DNA of 64,000 nucleotides from contig NC_090999.1 of assembly GCF_041146395.1 (NCBI RefSeq), positions 72,731,001-72,795,000 on the forward strand. Reading direction: 5' to 3'. Position numbers and translations under genes: made by a program. Source of the stretch: Eulemur rufifrons. Lineage: Eukaryota > Chordata > Mammalia > Primates > Lemuridae. Positions 12,260 to 23,084 of this stretch are shown piece by piece. Numbering within the stretch: the first letter of the stretch is position 1; every line of letters starts with the position of its first letter. Under the pieces are notes generated by a model, which was not told the DNA's origin, made no database searches, and saw nothing but the letters and a program-made list of their open reading frames with translations.

Positions 12260-12679
12260 TGATATGGTTTGGATGTTTGGCCTCTCCAAATCTCATGTTG
12301 AAATTTGATTCCCAGTGTTGGAGGTGGGGCCTGGTGGGAGGTGTTTGGATCATGGGAATGGATCCCTCATGAATGGCTTGGTGCCCTCCCCATGTTAATG
12401 AATGAGTTCTCTTTTATTACTTCACATGAGAGCTGGTTGTTTAAAAGAGGCTGGTACCACCTCTTCCCTCTCTTGCTCCCTTTCTCACCATGTGACCTGC
12501 CTGTTCTCCTTTCACCTTCTGCCTAGATTGGAAGCTCCTTGAAGCCCTCACCAGAAACAGATGCTGATGCCATGCTCCTTGTACAATCTGCAGAACTGTG
12601 AGTCAAATAAACATCTTTTCTTTATAAAGTACTCAGCCTCACATATTTCCTTTATAGCAAAGCAAAACTGACTAAAACA
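12260..12679 (+). mobile_element. MaLR solo LTR (MST-like) inserted in L1
   Basis: The 420-bp element starts TGATATGGTTTGGATG and contains GGAGGTGGGGCCTGGTGGGAGG, CTGGTTGTTTAAAAGAGG, an AATAAA hexamer near 12607 and TCTTTATAAAG, and ends GACTAAAACA. It is flanked by ATATA (12255-12259) and ATATG (12680-12684), a 5-bp target duplication with one change. Removing it rejoins the L1 sequence 'TTCCATATGAATTTTAGAA'. It is therefore a complete solo LTR, left after recombination between the two LTRs of a provirus, and is younger than the L1. The 73-codon frame inside it is not a gene. Confidence 0.93.
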
Positions 12680-14126
12680 ATATGAATTTTAGAATTGCGT
12701 TGAATCTATAAATTGCTTTGAGCAATATGGTCATTTTAATGTTATTAATTCTTCCCATCCATGAGCATAGGATGGTTTTCTATTTATTTGTGTCATCTAT
12801 GATTTTATTTATCATTGATTTGTAGTTCTTCTAATAGAGCTATTTCACCTCCTTGTTTAATTTATTCCCAGGTGTTTTATATTTTGTAGCTATTGTAAAT
12901 GGGATTGTGTTTCATATGATTCTCAGCTTGGTTGTTTTTGGTATGTTGAAATATTATTGATTTATGTATGTTGATTTTGCAACCTGAGATTTTACCTAAT
13001 TCATTTATCAAATCTAGGATACTTTTGGGTTTTGCACATGTAGGAGCACATCCTCAGCAAACAGCAATAATATGACTTGGTATTTACCAATTAGAATGCC
13101 CTTTATTTTTTTTGCTTGCCTACATATAGTTGGATCATATTATTTTATCATTCTGCCAATCTTTATCTTTTAAATGAAAAATTTAATCCATTTACATTCA
13201 AGGCTAATATTGATATGTGAGGCTTTGTTCTTATCATACTGTTGAGTTCTAATTGTTTTATAAATTCTTTGTTTTTTTCTTTTTCTCTGTCATCTTGTCT
13301 TTGTGGTTTCCTGAGCTTCTCTCATGTTGCCATTTAATGCCTTTCTCTTCCTCCTTTGTGTGATTATTTTATTAGACCCTTGAGTTTTATATTTTCATGA
13401 GTTTTTGTGCTGATGAATATTGACCTTTTGTTCCCCTGTTTAAGACATCTTGGAGCATTTCCTTTAGGGCAGATCTAGCAGTGATGAATTTTCTCAGCAT
13501 TTGCTTGTCTGGGAAAGACTTTATTTCTCCTTCATTTATGAAACTTATACTGGCAAGATATAAAATTCTTGGCTGACAGTTTTTTCTTCTTTTAGCACTT
13601 TGAAAATGCCTTCCCATTCTATTCTTGTTTATGACGTTTATGCTAAGAAGTCTATTGTTATTCTGATGGGGTTTCCTTTATAGGTGACTAGACATTTGTC
13701 TCTTACTAATTTTAAAATTATTTCTTTCACTTTAACTTTAGTCATTTTGATTATAATATGTCAGAGTGAATACCTTTTAGCAATGTATTTGCCTATAGAT
13801 TGTTAAGCCCTCTGTATCTGAAGGTCTAACTCTTGCTAATCCTGGGAAGTTTTCATGAGTTATTTCCTTAAATAGGTTTTCTAAACATTTTGATCACTCT
13901 TCCCCCTCAGGAATACCAATAATTTATAAATTGGGTCAACCTTGTGTAGTCCCAGACATTTTGAAGGTTTTACTTATTTTTTTTATTATTTATTTTTCTT
14001 ATTCTTGTCTGACTGGAGTATTTCAAAAGACCCATCTTCAAGTTCTAATATTCTTTCTTCTGTTCAGTCTAGTATATTCTTGGAGTTTTTAAATGTGTTT
14101 TGTATTTTCTTCAATGAATTTTTCAG

Positions 14127-14179
14127 CTCCCATCCAAGTACTAACCAGTCCCGAGCCTGCCTAGCTTCCGAGATCAGAC
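14127..14179 (-). pseudogene. 5S rRNA fragment (nt 37-89) embedded in L1
   Basis: On the minus strand these 53 bases match human 5S rRNA positions 37-89 at 50 of 53 bases; differences fall at 5S positions 55, 61 and 67. The piece spans the A-box, the intermediate element and the first half of the C-box of the internal promoter, but lacks 36 bases at the 5' end and about 30 at the 3' end, so it is not a working 5S gene. It has the same orientation as its host L1. The matching part of the second L1 (about 46320-46345) runs on without it. Reference 5S positions are from memory of the consensus. Confidence 0.85.
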
Positions 14180-15036
14180 AGTTCTGGAATTTCGGTTTGT
14201 ATATTTGTATTTTGTGATATCTATCTCCTTTTTATATTTCTCATTCACATCCTGACTTGATTTTCTGATTTCTTTGTATTAGTTTTCAGATTTCTCTTGC
14301 ATCTTATTGAGCTTTTTTAGCGTCAATATTTGGAATTCTTTATCTGGCATTATAAGCAATTGATTTTGATTGGGATCCATTGCTGGACAATTGTGGTCCT
14401 TTGGTAGTGTCATATTTCCTTGCTTTTTCATGTTTCCTGTGTCCTTCCATTGAAAGCTGAGCATCTGATGTAGCAGTTGCTTGTTCCAGTTTTTTTGAAA
14501 TTGCTTTTGAATGGGATAATTATTTTATGAAGATATATGTATATGTTCCTGGTTAAGTAGGACATTTTGGCTTTGATTTGGGTGCCTGCAGTAGTGTAAT
14601 CTTTGTATGATTTCTTAGGCAGTTTACGTAGTCAGTGCTATCTGTGATTCCCTTGTTGGTTTAGGGAATAGTTATTAGCTGAGGCTTTGGTAAAGCTTTG
14701 CTGGGAACTTGAACATCAACCAAGCCAGAACTGGGCCTCTATGGTGGAAGCTGTGGGCTGGGTATGCCTGATTTTAGGCCCCAAAGCAGCTTACTCTAGC
14801 AGTAGTTTTAGTGTGTCCTGGGGGGCAAATACTCAGAAGCTAATACTTGGAGCAGAGGGCCAGGTGTATGGGCAGGTTCTCAGCTCCCTGTACAGCTCTG
14901 GTATGATGTGATAGGTTGCAATAGTGGTGATGGATCTGCCCACCAGGACCCAGTGGTCTGTGTCAGTGTTACTGGTAGTTGCAATGGATTTGGCACGCTA
15001 GTTTCCAGTCCCACAACAACCTGTAACAGAGTGGTG

Positions 15037-15830
15037 AGTAATGCTCTAAGTGTGCTTAGGAGAGCTTGGTTTCTCCTGTTCCTTATCTGCCAGGTGGTGG
15101 CTGCAGCCATGTCACTTTGAACTTGGCCCCAGGGTGGCATGTGACTCAACATTAAATTCTCAAAATGGGCTTGCAATCAAAGAGGGAAGAGCCCCTTTCA
15201 GGGAGCAGCATGGATAATAAACTGTGCGATGTGTGGTCTGCTTGGGTCTTGGTATCCTGGGAACTTGTAGTAGGGTAATGACAATTGTCCTAGGATGTGT
15301 AGGAGAGTTTGGGCTTTCCTGTCCCTCCTCAGGTAGGTAGCAGCTGTGGCTACTCCACACCAAACAGCCTGAGGATGGGGTGCTGTCCAGCTTTAAACTC
15401 CCCAAATGGCACTTTGGTCTTGTGACCAGAGAGGGCATAGTCCTTCTCAAGCAGGCTGCATTGGCAGGAAACTGAGGAGTGCAGTTCACCTGAGACTGGG
15501 TCTCACAGCAGCTCATTGCAAGATGGTGGGTATTGTCCTAGATGCATGTTGGAAAACCTGGTTTCCCTGACCCTCCCTAGCCAGGTGATGGCTGCAGTTG
15601 AGTCAGCTCAAACTCAGCCCAAGAATGGGGCACAGCCCAGTGTTAAACTCTCAAAATGTTGCCTTGGGCCTGTGACTGAAAAGACTAGGTTCCCACCCAG
15701 GCAAGAAACTGAAAAATGCCGTCTGCTCATGTCTCATTCTCAGCAGCAGCCCATAGAAGGGTGTTGGGGATCTTCCCAGAAGTGCACAGAAGTGCCTGGG
15801 CTCCTCTATACCTCCTTGGAACTGCCCGCA
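15037..15830 (-). repeat. Tandem ~245-bp units in the L1 5' UTR
   Basis: Three diverged copies, plus the start of a fourth, follow head to tail. Anchors on the plus strand are AGGAGAGCTTGGTTTCTCC at 15058, AGGAGAGTTTGGGCTTTCC at 15301, TGGAAAACCTGGTTTCCC at about 15550, and a weaker AGTGCCTGGGCTCCTC at about 15790. Later landmarks repeat in step: CAGGTGGTGGCTGCAG, AGGTAGCAGCTGTGG and CAGGTGATGGCTGCAG, each followed by a TTAAA-CTC-CAAAAT/G block. Spacing is 243, about 249 and about 240 bp. Monomer-like 5' UTRs are well known in mouse L1; here the units sit where the L1 promoter would be. Confidence 0.8.
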
Positions 15831-16210
15831 GCTCCAAGGCTCTCAGAATGGCACCCAGCTCAAGTTGCTCGGATGCCTGTGGGATTCCACATAGGTTCCC
15901 TTTCTGGAGCAACATCTCTGTGCAATCTCCAAGCTCTTCCCTAAGTTAGGCCTGAGACTTGTGTGGGTTGGGGGATTCCATAATAGCCAAAATCATAAAA
16001 GCTTGTCTCAGAATATGGAAAGAAAGCTCTTCTCTTACTATTTCCCCATGTCCAGGAGCTTCTCTGGGCTGTTAACTAGTCAGTCCCCAGCCAGGCAAGT
16101 TGCCCTGAACTCTCTCCTTACCCACTTTTGGTGCTTCTCATTGCTTCCCTGCTGTATCTTAGCATTCTCTCCTAGATGATCTCTTCATACTTTTAAAGTC
16201 TATTTTTATT

Positions 16211-16220
16211 TATTAATAGG
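16211..16220. repeat. Right target-site duplication of the 10.7-16.2 kb L1
   Basis: TATTAATAGG, identical to 10732-10741, marks the 5' end of the minus-strand L1. Confidence 0.85.
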
Positions 16221-18650
16221 TCAACTATGGGTGTCTTTGTTCTTTCATGTTTTGTTGTGCTTTATATATTCATAGCACTAAAAACTTTACTAATGCTTTT
16301 TCCTATGAGTGTATACATGCATAGCCTGACAATTTGAATGTTCATATTTTCGTTCTTATATTTACCTTTATAACCATAACTTTGTATATCTGAACTTTAT
16401 ATTGCTTTTCACAGCATCTATTATCTTTCCATAGCAGAAATGAACATTAGCATCTGTGATTTTTTTCCTCCTTTTGCCCCTTCATTCAATTTAAGATGAC
16501 TATATTATTTTAAAATATATATTTTACTGTTAAATATATTTAAAAGTCTATTATCTGATTTATCTATTTACTTTTAACTTTCATCTGTAATGATCAGTTA
16601 ATAATTTATAACTTATCTCCCACATTCCTCAACCTATTTACTTAGTTAAATACTTAAATTTTACATTTACATAAGTTATACTTTTCACATTTTTGAGCCT
16701 TAATTTTGTCATCATATACAATCTATATTTATCTAAAATTATTTAGAGATATATTTTTAATTTATTATTTAAATACTTTAAGAAGGTTTCATAGAATTAT
16801 TTCTGATTTCTGTTCTGTTCAAAAATACTTGTTAACATTATAATAGAACTATAGATATTTGGGACATAAAAATTGGGGATATGCTTACTTATTTTTGAGT
16901 ACTTTTAATGATTGCTCCACTATCTTTTAGCATTGACTGTTGCTGTAAAGTTGTGTAAACCAGCCTGATCGTTATTTCTTTATGTAACTTCATTATTTTG
17001 CTTATATACTCAAACAAGCAGACTTTGAAATTAAGCAATTTTATGAGAGGGTACACTATTGACTATCTGAATTAAATTTGCCTGGGCCAGAGTATGTCCT
17101 TTTAATCTGTAAATCCAAATTATTATATTCTTTCTAGAAATATTTTCTTGAGTTATTAAATATGTTTATAAACTTCTGTTTAGTTATTTTAATTTTCTTC
17201 TTTGGGAAATTATATGGATCTTGGATTGTTGACTGTTATAGTCAATCGCCATATTTTCTCTATAATACTTTTAAACATGTCAAGTGTTTCCATTTCATCT
17301 TTTGCACTCATCTCTCATTCCTGTCACTTAACATGTAAATTCCTTACTTCATTGTCATCGGTTTTGGCTTTTACCAGGTACTTCAAATACACCTTTATCT
17401 TTAAAACAGTTGTGTTTTTTTCCCCTTTTCTCCTAAATGTTCTGAGTTCTTATATCTTTGCTAGTCATCTTATAAATTATATTGCTTTATAATTTTGTTA
17501 CATTTATACTACATAATGTAAATGATCACAATTTTTATTTGTTTCATGAAACACTCTTTCTTATGACAATTCATCTTTAATTCATTTATTTTCTGGTACC
17601 TTCCCTCCATGTTTAGTAAATATCCTGTGCTGGTTCTGTTTTGATTACTCATCTTAATAAAGTGAATTTCGGGGGGAGATCCATTTGTATCATATCTGTA
17701 AGCACAAGATAATATCTTTATTTTCAAGTTAAATATGTGGTTTTGTTTTGTTTTTTGTTTGTTATGTTTTTAGTGTTTACTTCTCCCCCATCAGTAGATA
17801 TAGGCAGATATAAGGCAATAGTAATGAGTCTCTCCTCATCATTCTCACTAGTCTTTTAGCCAAATGGTTGTTTTGATTAACATATATATGTAGCTATCAG
17901 AATGATTTCCTCATTCAGCTCCTTTGTGTCTATTCTTTCAGTACTGTTCAAGTTCTAGGGAATTTTTCAATGTTGCAAACGAGTTTTGGTTACCCTTCAT
18001 CTTGGTAAATTTTACTTTGTCAAATTTTTCTGGAAACTGTACCTAAAAGCAAACTCTTTATTTTTCCTACTAAAACCACTGTTCTTAGGAATTGTTCCAC
18101 CTATTTGTTTATTTAGTTACTGGTATTTCTTTGAAGACAGAGTTAATTTTCTCTATTGTTTCATTGTTGTTTTGATGTTGTTCCCAAGATAAATAAGAGA
18201 AAATACTAACTATAAGCTTTTAACTTTGTGCCTCTTACATGCTGCTTTCTCTAAGTTTCAAACTCATTATACATTCTGTTTATGATGCTGCTGTGTTGTC
18301 GCTGAGACTCTCTGATTTTCTTTGAACCAGCTGGCTTTCTATTAGGTTTTCTTCTGTAGGAGGTACTAGAGACTGATTCACAGGAGTAGAGAGATAACAC
18401 TCCTTTCTTGCTGTCTACTTGTTTCCTGTTGGCATCATCAACAGTACTGCATCCTCAGCAAAAGCAGTTGGTTCTAATTTTCAGCTCTCAGGGCTAGCTT
18501 AATTGCATCTCTCCTCAGAGATCTAAAATCTCTAGTCCTTGTATAGTTATTCTCTGCTAAGTTCTTGGAATGCCAGAAGCAACTGATCACTGATGGCTTC
18601 TTGGAGACCTATGTACTAGCTCCAAGGTGTTCTTCCTCTGTGTTTCTAAG
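16221..18650 (-). mobile_element. Possible very old LINE (L1M/HAL1-like) remnant
   Basis: Several parts of this T-rich stretch resemble an old L1 or HAL1 ORF1 region read backwards, for example TGATTGCTCCACTATCTTTTAGC, then ATTGACTGTTGCTGTAAAG around 16910-16945, and TTCTTTGGGAAATTATATGG near 17200. A GC-richer block at 18240-18620 (GAGGTACTAGAGACTG; GCTGTCTACTTGTTTCCTG) looks like a different old repeat. No boundary or target duplication is visible and divergence is extreme. Confidence 0.35.
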
Positions 18651-19439
18651 TTCTGATTATCCCAAGCCTTTTCTTCATTTTGGTAACCCCGTGACTTTTA
18701 TCTGCTTTCAAAATTTTTGATTGCCATGTTGCATCAACTCCTGTTTGCTTTTTCTGGTCTTACAATTGTTCAGCCAATTCTCTAAATTAAGTTCCATGTT
18801 TAATGAGCTAGCATAATTTCTATTTTCCTGGGAAGAACTTGATTGATGTACCCTTCAAAACATGTCTCTTCTTTATTTAAAGAAGCAGAACAGATAGTTA
18901 TCTTTCCTATTAATTGTCCATAGTGGATAACAATGGAAGTAAAGGTAAGAAATTATTGGTTTCTAAATCACTTAGAAGCTTACATCACCTTTATGGAATG
19001 GAGATAAAACTAGTTCTTCAAGAGATTCTATTCTTTTTTTATGGGTTAAAAGACTCAATAAGAAATTAAACAGTAGGCCACAGAGTCACCTATAATATTG
19101 CCTCACGTATCACCTACGTGACACCTCCCTTTGCTCAACATTGGATTAGAAAGAAGACAATATGGCTAGTGGAGCTTTCTTTTTCTATAATATCAGATTA
19201 TTTCCTAAAAAAATAGAAATGATAATCCTACATTACCGACTACAAAGATGTTATATTCCCAGTTTCCTGCACTCTAAGTGTTTCTAGCATTATTTTCTTG
19301 TTTCTCCTTTCTAACTCAGGCTTGCACTTTGTCCTCAGGCTGTCTTCAATACTAACTTAAAATTTCAGGTATGACACTCAGTGGCTCCTCATCATAGAAT
19401 ATATTTTAAAAATTCTTATCCTAGTTCTTTAAAATTTCT
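18651..19439. other. Gene-free DNA with a possible L2 scrap
   Basis: No gene was seen. The sequence ACTCAGTGGCTCCTCATCATAGAATA at about 19377-19402 resembles the conserved L2 block that precedes 'AAAGTCCAAACTCC', but it is too short to be sure. Confidence 0.35.
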
Positions 19440-19640
19440 ATAAAATGTATAAATCATCAGCCAGCATTCATCTAGTAAGCCTTCATTTTGAAGACCATTT
19501 AGTAAGCACCAATGTGCCTCACGCTGTTGTCTGCACTGAAGATAAAACAGTGACCCAAACAAAACCAAGTCCACAACCGCATGAATTACACAGCCGTAAT
19601 GGAGTGAGAAGCTTCAAAATTAAGCCAATTACCACACCTG
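19440..19640 (+). mobile_element. Very old interspersed repeat copy
   Basis: It resembles the same family as 9150-9420 and 62970-63230: TTTAGTAAGCACCAATGTGCCTCACGCTG, then TGAAGATAAAACAGTGACCCAAACAAAACCAAGTCC. The 71-codon frame across it is not thought to be a gene. Confidence 0.4.
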
Positions 19641-20859
19641 TGATATTCTACGAAAATTGAGAATCACTGAGCTAACTAATCTGATAACTACCTAATTTTT
19701 GATGACTCCATTCAGGAAAATAGATTCAGCCACCTAACTGGATAGTGTAATATAATATATATTCAAATGTTTAATTTATATTGACAAGTCCTAATTTTTT
19801 GTCCCACATATAAACTGTTACAAAAAATTGGTTGATTGGTAAATTTAGTAATACAGAAAACCTTTATATATATGTTTTTCAAAACTAAAAGTAAATTACA
19901 CTGTGATTTCAACATAGGCAGAGTCACTTCTGATGGGTCAATCCTGGCATGAGATATATAACAAGAGAAGATAAATGCTTAAAGTCTCATTGCAATATCA
20001 TGTTTTCCAAGATATTAAATAGGAGAAAAAAGCTTTCTAATATCGCAGAAATTATTTCTGAAGTAAATTGATAAGGAATGATACAAAACCAGAATATATT
20101 TAGTGTAAAGAAATCTATAAACTGGAATTTTAAAATCTTTATGGCAAAATAAAACAGAAATAGTGTTTTAAATTTTTTTCATAATTTTCAGTGAGTTATG
20201 TTAAAATTATTATTTCTATATAAGTTGCTTTATTTTAGAACATCTTTGAATATTATGCTGGGAAATGAATTAAAACTTTAAATAATATTTAGAATGCACC
20301 ATCTTCTCCTCTCAGCTGCTTGCTGGGCATGCCGTCTGAATGCTCACTATGACTTGGCAGTTGCCCACTGACCGCAAGTTCAGATTTATGAGGAGGCAAC
20401 AATCCAGCTCTGTTTGTTTGCCTTTGGTTCAGCAGTCTGTTCCTGGGGTGATTTCCACATGGCATACATGCCGGAAGGTCAAGATCATCTTGGTCCAGGG
20501 ATTTGGAATCTAAATTATTTATTAGAAAAAAACAAGTCCATGGTCCTTAGTGAAATATGAGACATAGCATTATTTGGAAAGTGTTGTCCTAAAATAATCA
20601 AATGCTCCAAGCCAAAAAAAAAAAAAGAAAGAAAGAAAAAAAAAGGCACTAATCCACTAATCACTGTGGAGAAATATACACGAAGAATAGAAGCCTGCCT
20701 ATAGGCATCACTGCTGTGGGTATACAATAAAACCTGGTTACTCAGAAAGATACCATACTTCCAACACAGTTATTTTAAAATATGGAAAAAACTCAGATTC
20801 TAGGCAAGTGTAATTAATTACATTATTATAAATAAGAAAAAAAAGTGTATAAATGATGG
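19641..20859. other. Gene-free DNA, with a denser unique block at 20290-20500
   Basis: No gene was seen. The interval 20290-20500 has a more balanced base composition than its surroundings and matches no repeat I know; it could be conserved non-coding DNA. An A/AAAG-rich tract lies at 20613-20645. Confidence 0.35.
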
Positions 20860-21060
20860 ATTTATTTTATATAGAAAATTGAATACATTGAATATAAAGA
20901 ATGGAGGCAGTGGTAGATGGGTTGAGACAGAAAGCTCATCCATAGCATCCGAACCATCTGACAGCCGTTCAGTATCTCTGCGTTGCCAGTTGTATTCGGG
21001 ACTTGCCAAGGAGCCAGATGCTCTCGTGGCTTTCCATCATATAGTAATTGCTCTCCAAAG
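20860..21060 (-). other. CpG-retaining, exon-like patch (unidentified)
   Basis: Five CpG dinucleotides occur within 77 bases (20950-21026) in a region otherwise almost free of CpG. Both strands are open across it. One minus-strand frame, beginning just left of 21035 after a TGA and running to about 20818, has a composition like ordinary protein, rich in Ser, Asp, Glu and Arg, with 'RRDTERLSDGSDAMDEL' as its most protein-like run. I do not recognise the product. It may be an exon of a minus-strand gene, a fragment of a retrocopy, a conserved regulatory element, or chance. No clear splice pair was found. Confidence 0.25.
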
Positions 21061-22309
21061 AACAAAAAAGTATAAATGCAAGAATAATGCTATACATTTT
21101 AAATATATTTGGTTTTTCAATTCTGATAAAAAATTAAAATACGAGCTTAAATTCAAAATATTTTTTGAAATTAAATATTCCAGAAATTAATCTTTTTTAG
21201 TCCCTTCAATCATTTGAAGTATATTGGGGAAGGAAAATGGCCTAGGATCACAATACATTCTCTGTGTCCACATTCTTAAAAGATTCTAAAGGTGGCTGAG
21301 AGGAGGCTAAATGTTATCAGAGGTGAAGGATAACGGCACCGTGCATTCAGAATCAACTTCACAAATGTTTATTTTTTGAATGAATAACTCTTTAGAGAGA
21401 TAGTAAGCACAATTAGGAGAACTATTATCTCCAACACAGGGACATTAGAACGGAAACGGGGACCTTGATGTTTTCCAGGATATAAAGATGTTTAAGTTCC
21501 CTGTGGGTGTGGAAGTGAGGGGAAGGAAGACGACTGAGGCCAGGTGGAGCATCCTGGCAGGACCAAAGTGCTTTGTTAAAGAGGCATTTTGTCACCCCTG
21601 ACCAGGTCACCACTTCCATTTCCTGAAGCATTGCATACAAAATTTGGCTGTCTCAATACCTGATATTTTGGCTCCTTACTAACTTAAATAGTGTCTGTCT
21701 TACCTACCCCTAACCCCTGCCACTCACACACACATACACACAAACACCTCTGTCAACCTATTCAGCTTCCTCCTTCCTCAATTTTAGCTCTGTGTCAACC
21801 CATTTTAGTTTCAGGCAGAAATTAGTGAGGATATACTTACTCATTTAAGAACTGTCATAAATTTAGGAATTAAATTGACAATGTGCTCCAACCAATTATT
21901 CATTATCATCATCATCATCATCATCATGAACAATAATAGCAATTGACATGCAAGATTTAAAAAATCAGTGTGTTATCTAACTTAGAAGACCACAGAGATA
22001 TCCCTTATATTTTGGACTAGATAAGCATCATAGATATTTAGCACAGCAGAAGGGAGGGGGGAAGGTATTCTCAAAGCATAGCCTAATTTGAGTTTCTTGC
22101 CAATGCGTCAGATGGGTGGCTCAGTGTAGATTAAAGATAGTTGCAAAGGTAGGGGATAACAGCATCCATGTCAGAATGTATGATCAGTATGTATGCATCT
22201 CTGTTAATGCCATAATAGACACTTTGAAATATAGCAAGTGCCCATTGCTATTAGACGATATTTTTAATTTTTATATAAATAAGTGGTACAATACCATTTT
22301 AGAAGGGCA
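21061..22309. other. Gene-free DNA with an (ATC)n microsatellite
   Basis: No gene was seen. The trinucleotide ATC is repeated about nine times at 21903-21929. Confidence 0.5.
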
Positions 22310-22500
22310 TAGAATCCAAAGTCAAAAGTCCTGGTTTCCAATTCTTACCATGGAAATTTTATTAAATATATCTGAGCTTCACTTTCTCCTGTAAGTAAAA
22401 TATAGATGACAATTTTTACCTAGGATTAATCAAAGATTAAATTTAAATATATATTTTTAAATGTTTTAGAAACAATATGCAGTACATAAATGCTACTTAT
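22310..22500 (+). mobile_element. MIR SINE fragment
   Basis: The order GTCCTGGTTTCCAATTCTTACC, then TCTGAGCTTCACTTTCTCCTGTAAGTAAAATATAGATGA, then a 3' part with ATGCAGTACATAAATGCTACTTAT follows MIR. Confidence 0.6.
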
Positions 22501-22744
22501 AACTAGGAAGACACAGCTTCTCTTTGACTCATTTTCCTGATCTATAAAGCAGATTTGAAAAACCCTAACCCCATGGCTTATATTGTATATTCTTCCAAAA
22601 TATTTTTTTTCTCAATTATATGAGTCACATAATTTTTGAAAAGTATAAATAATATAACAAATAAATAAATAAACAATACTGTTTCTCCCTTCCAGAACTA
22701 ATTATTGTACTATTATGGAAAGCACATTTTATATCTCTCTCCCT
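22501..22744. other. Gene-free AT-rich DNA
   Basis: Nothing recognisable was seen apart from AT-rich runs. Confidence 0.4.
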
Positions 22745-23080
22745 GTGTCTGGTAGATTGAATTATGGTGCCCAAGTATTACTCTCCCCTTTACTCCTATA
22801 TAAGTCAAGTTGTCATGTCACTTGTAGCTTCTCCTATGGAGAAGTATTCATCCTTGCCTCATTGACATTGTGTTTGTCCATGTGACTTGCTTTGGCCCAT
22901 GGTGTATGAATAAACATTATGTATACCTTCTCTGAGCAAAAGCTGTTGAAACATTGTATATTTTTGCCTGCTGTTTTTCTCTTTTCTCTATTCAACTAGA
23001 AAAGAATATCTCATACAGCAGCTGCTCTTTTAGCCTGAGTCTCAGAGTCCTGGAATGAGAAGAAAATGGATTAGAACTTG
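22745..23080 (+). mobile_element. Old LTR-like repeat, unclassified
   Basis: The sequence has the flavour of an old LTR or LTR-like repeat (TAGATTGAATTATGGTGCCC; GTGACTTGCTTTGGCCCATGG; TCAGAGTCCTGGAATGAGAAG). I cannot name the family, and it abuts the next LTR directly. Confidence 0.4.
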
Positions 23081-23084
23081 GGCT

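Larger units (their letters stand above)
10742..16210 (-). mobile_element. Old L1 retrotransposon with both ends present, internally deleted
   Basis: From left to right this is an L1 read backwards: a degraded A tail (10742-10762), a 3' UTR (to about 11100), the C-terminal third of ORF2 (about 11150-13110), a jump to the endonuclease-side part of ORF2 (from about 13120), an ORF1-region segment (about 13450-14500) and a long 5' UTR (about 14500-16210). The reverse-transcriptase core of ORF2 is missing. Exact 10-bp copies of TATTAATAGG flank both ends, so the 5' end is original. A solo LTR (12260-12679) and a 5S rRNA piece (14127-14179) interrupt it. All frames are broken; it cannot move itself. 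Its age class is L1M/L1PB-like; the subfamily is not determined. Confidence 0.92.

Noticed and set aside
14127..14179. A functional 5S rRNA gene
   Set aside because: Only nt 37-89 are present; the 5' third, the 3' quarter and a terminator are missing and it is inside an L1.
15160..15944. Long open frames of 118 and 142 codons as genes
   Set aside because: They lie in the GC-richer tandem 5' UTR of the L1, overlap one another on opposite strands and show no domain.
21903..21929. CRISPR-like short repeats
   Set aside because: It is an (ATC)n microsatellite; no spaced repeats of any kind occur in the window.
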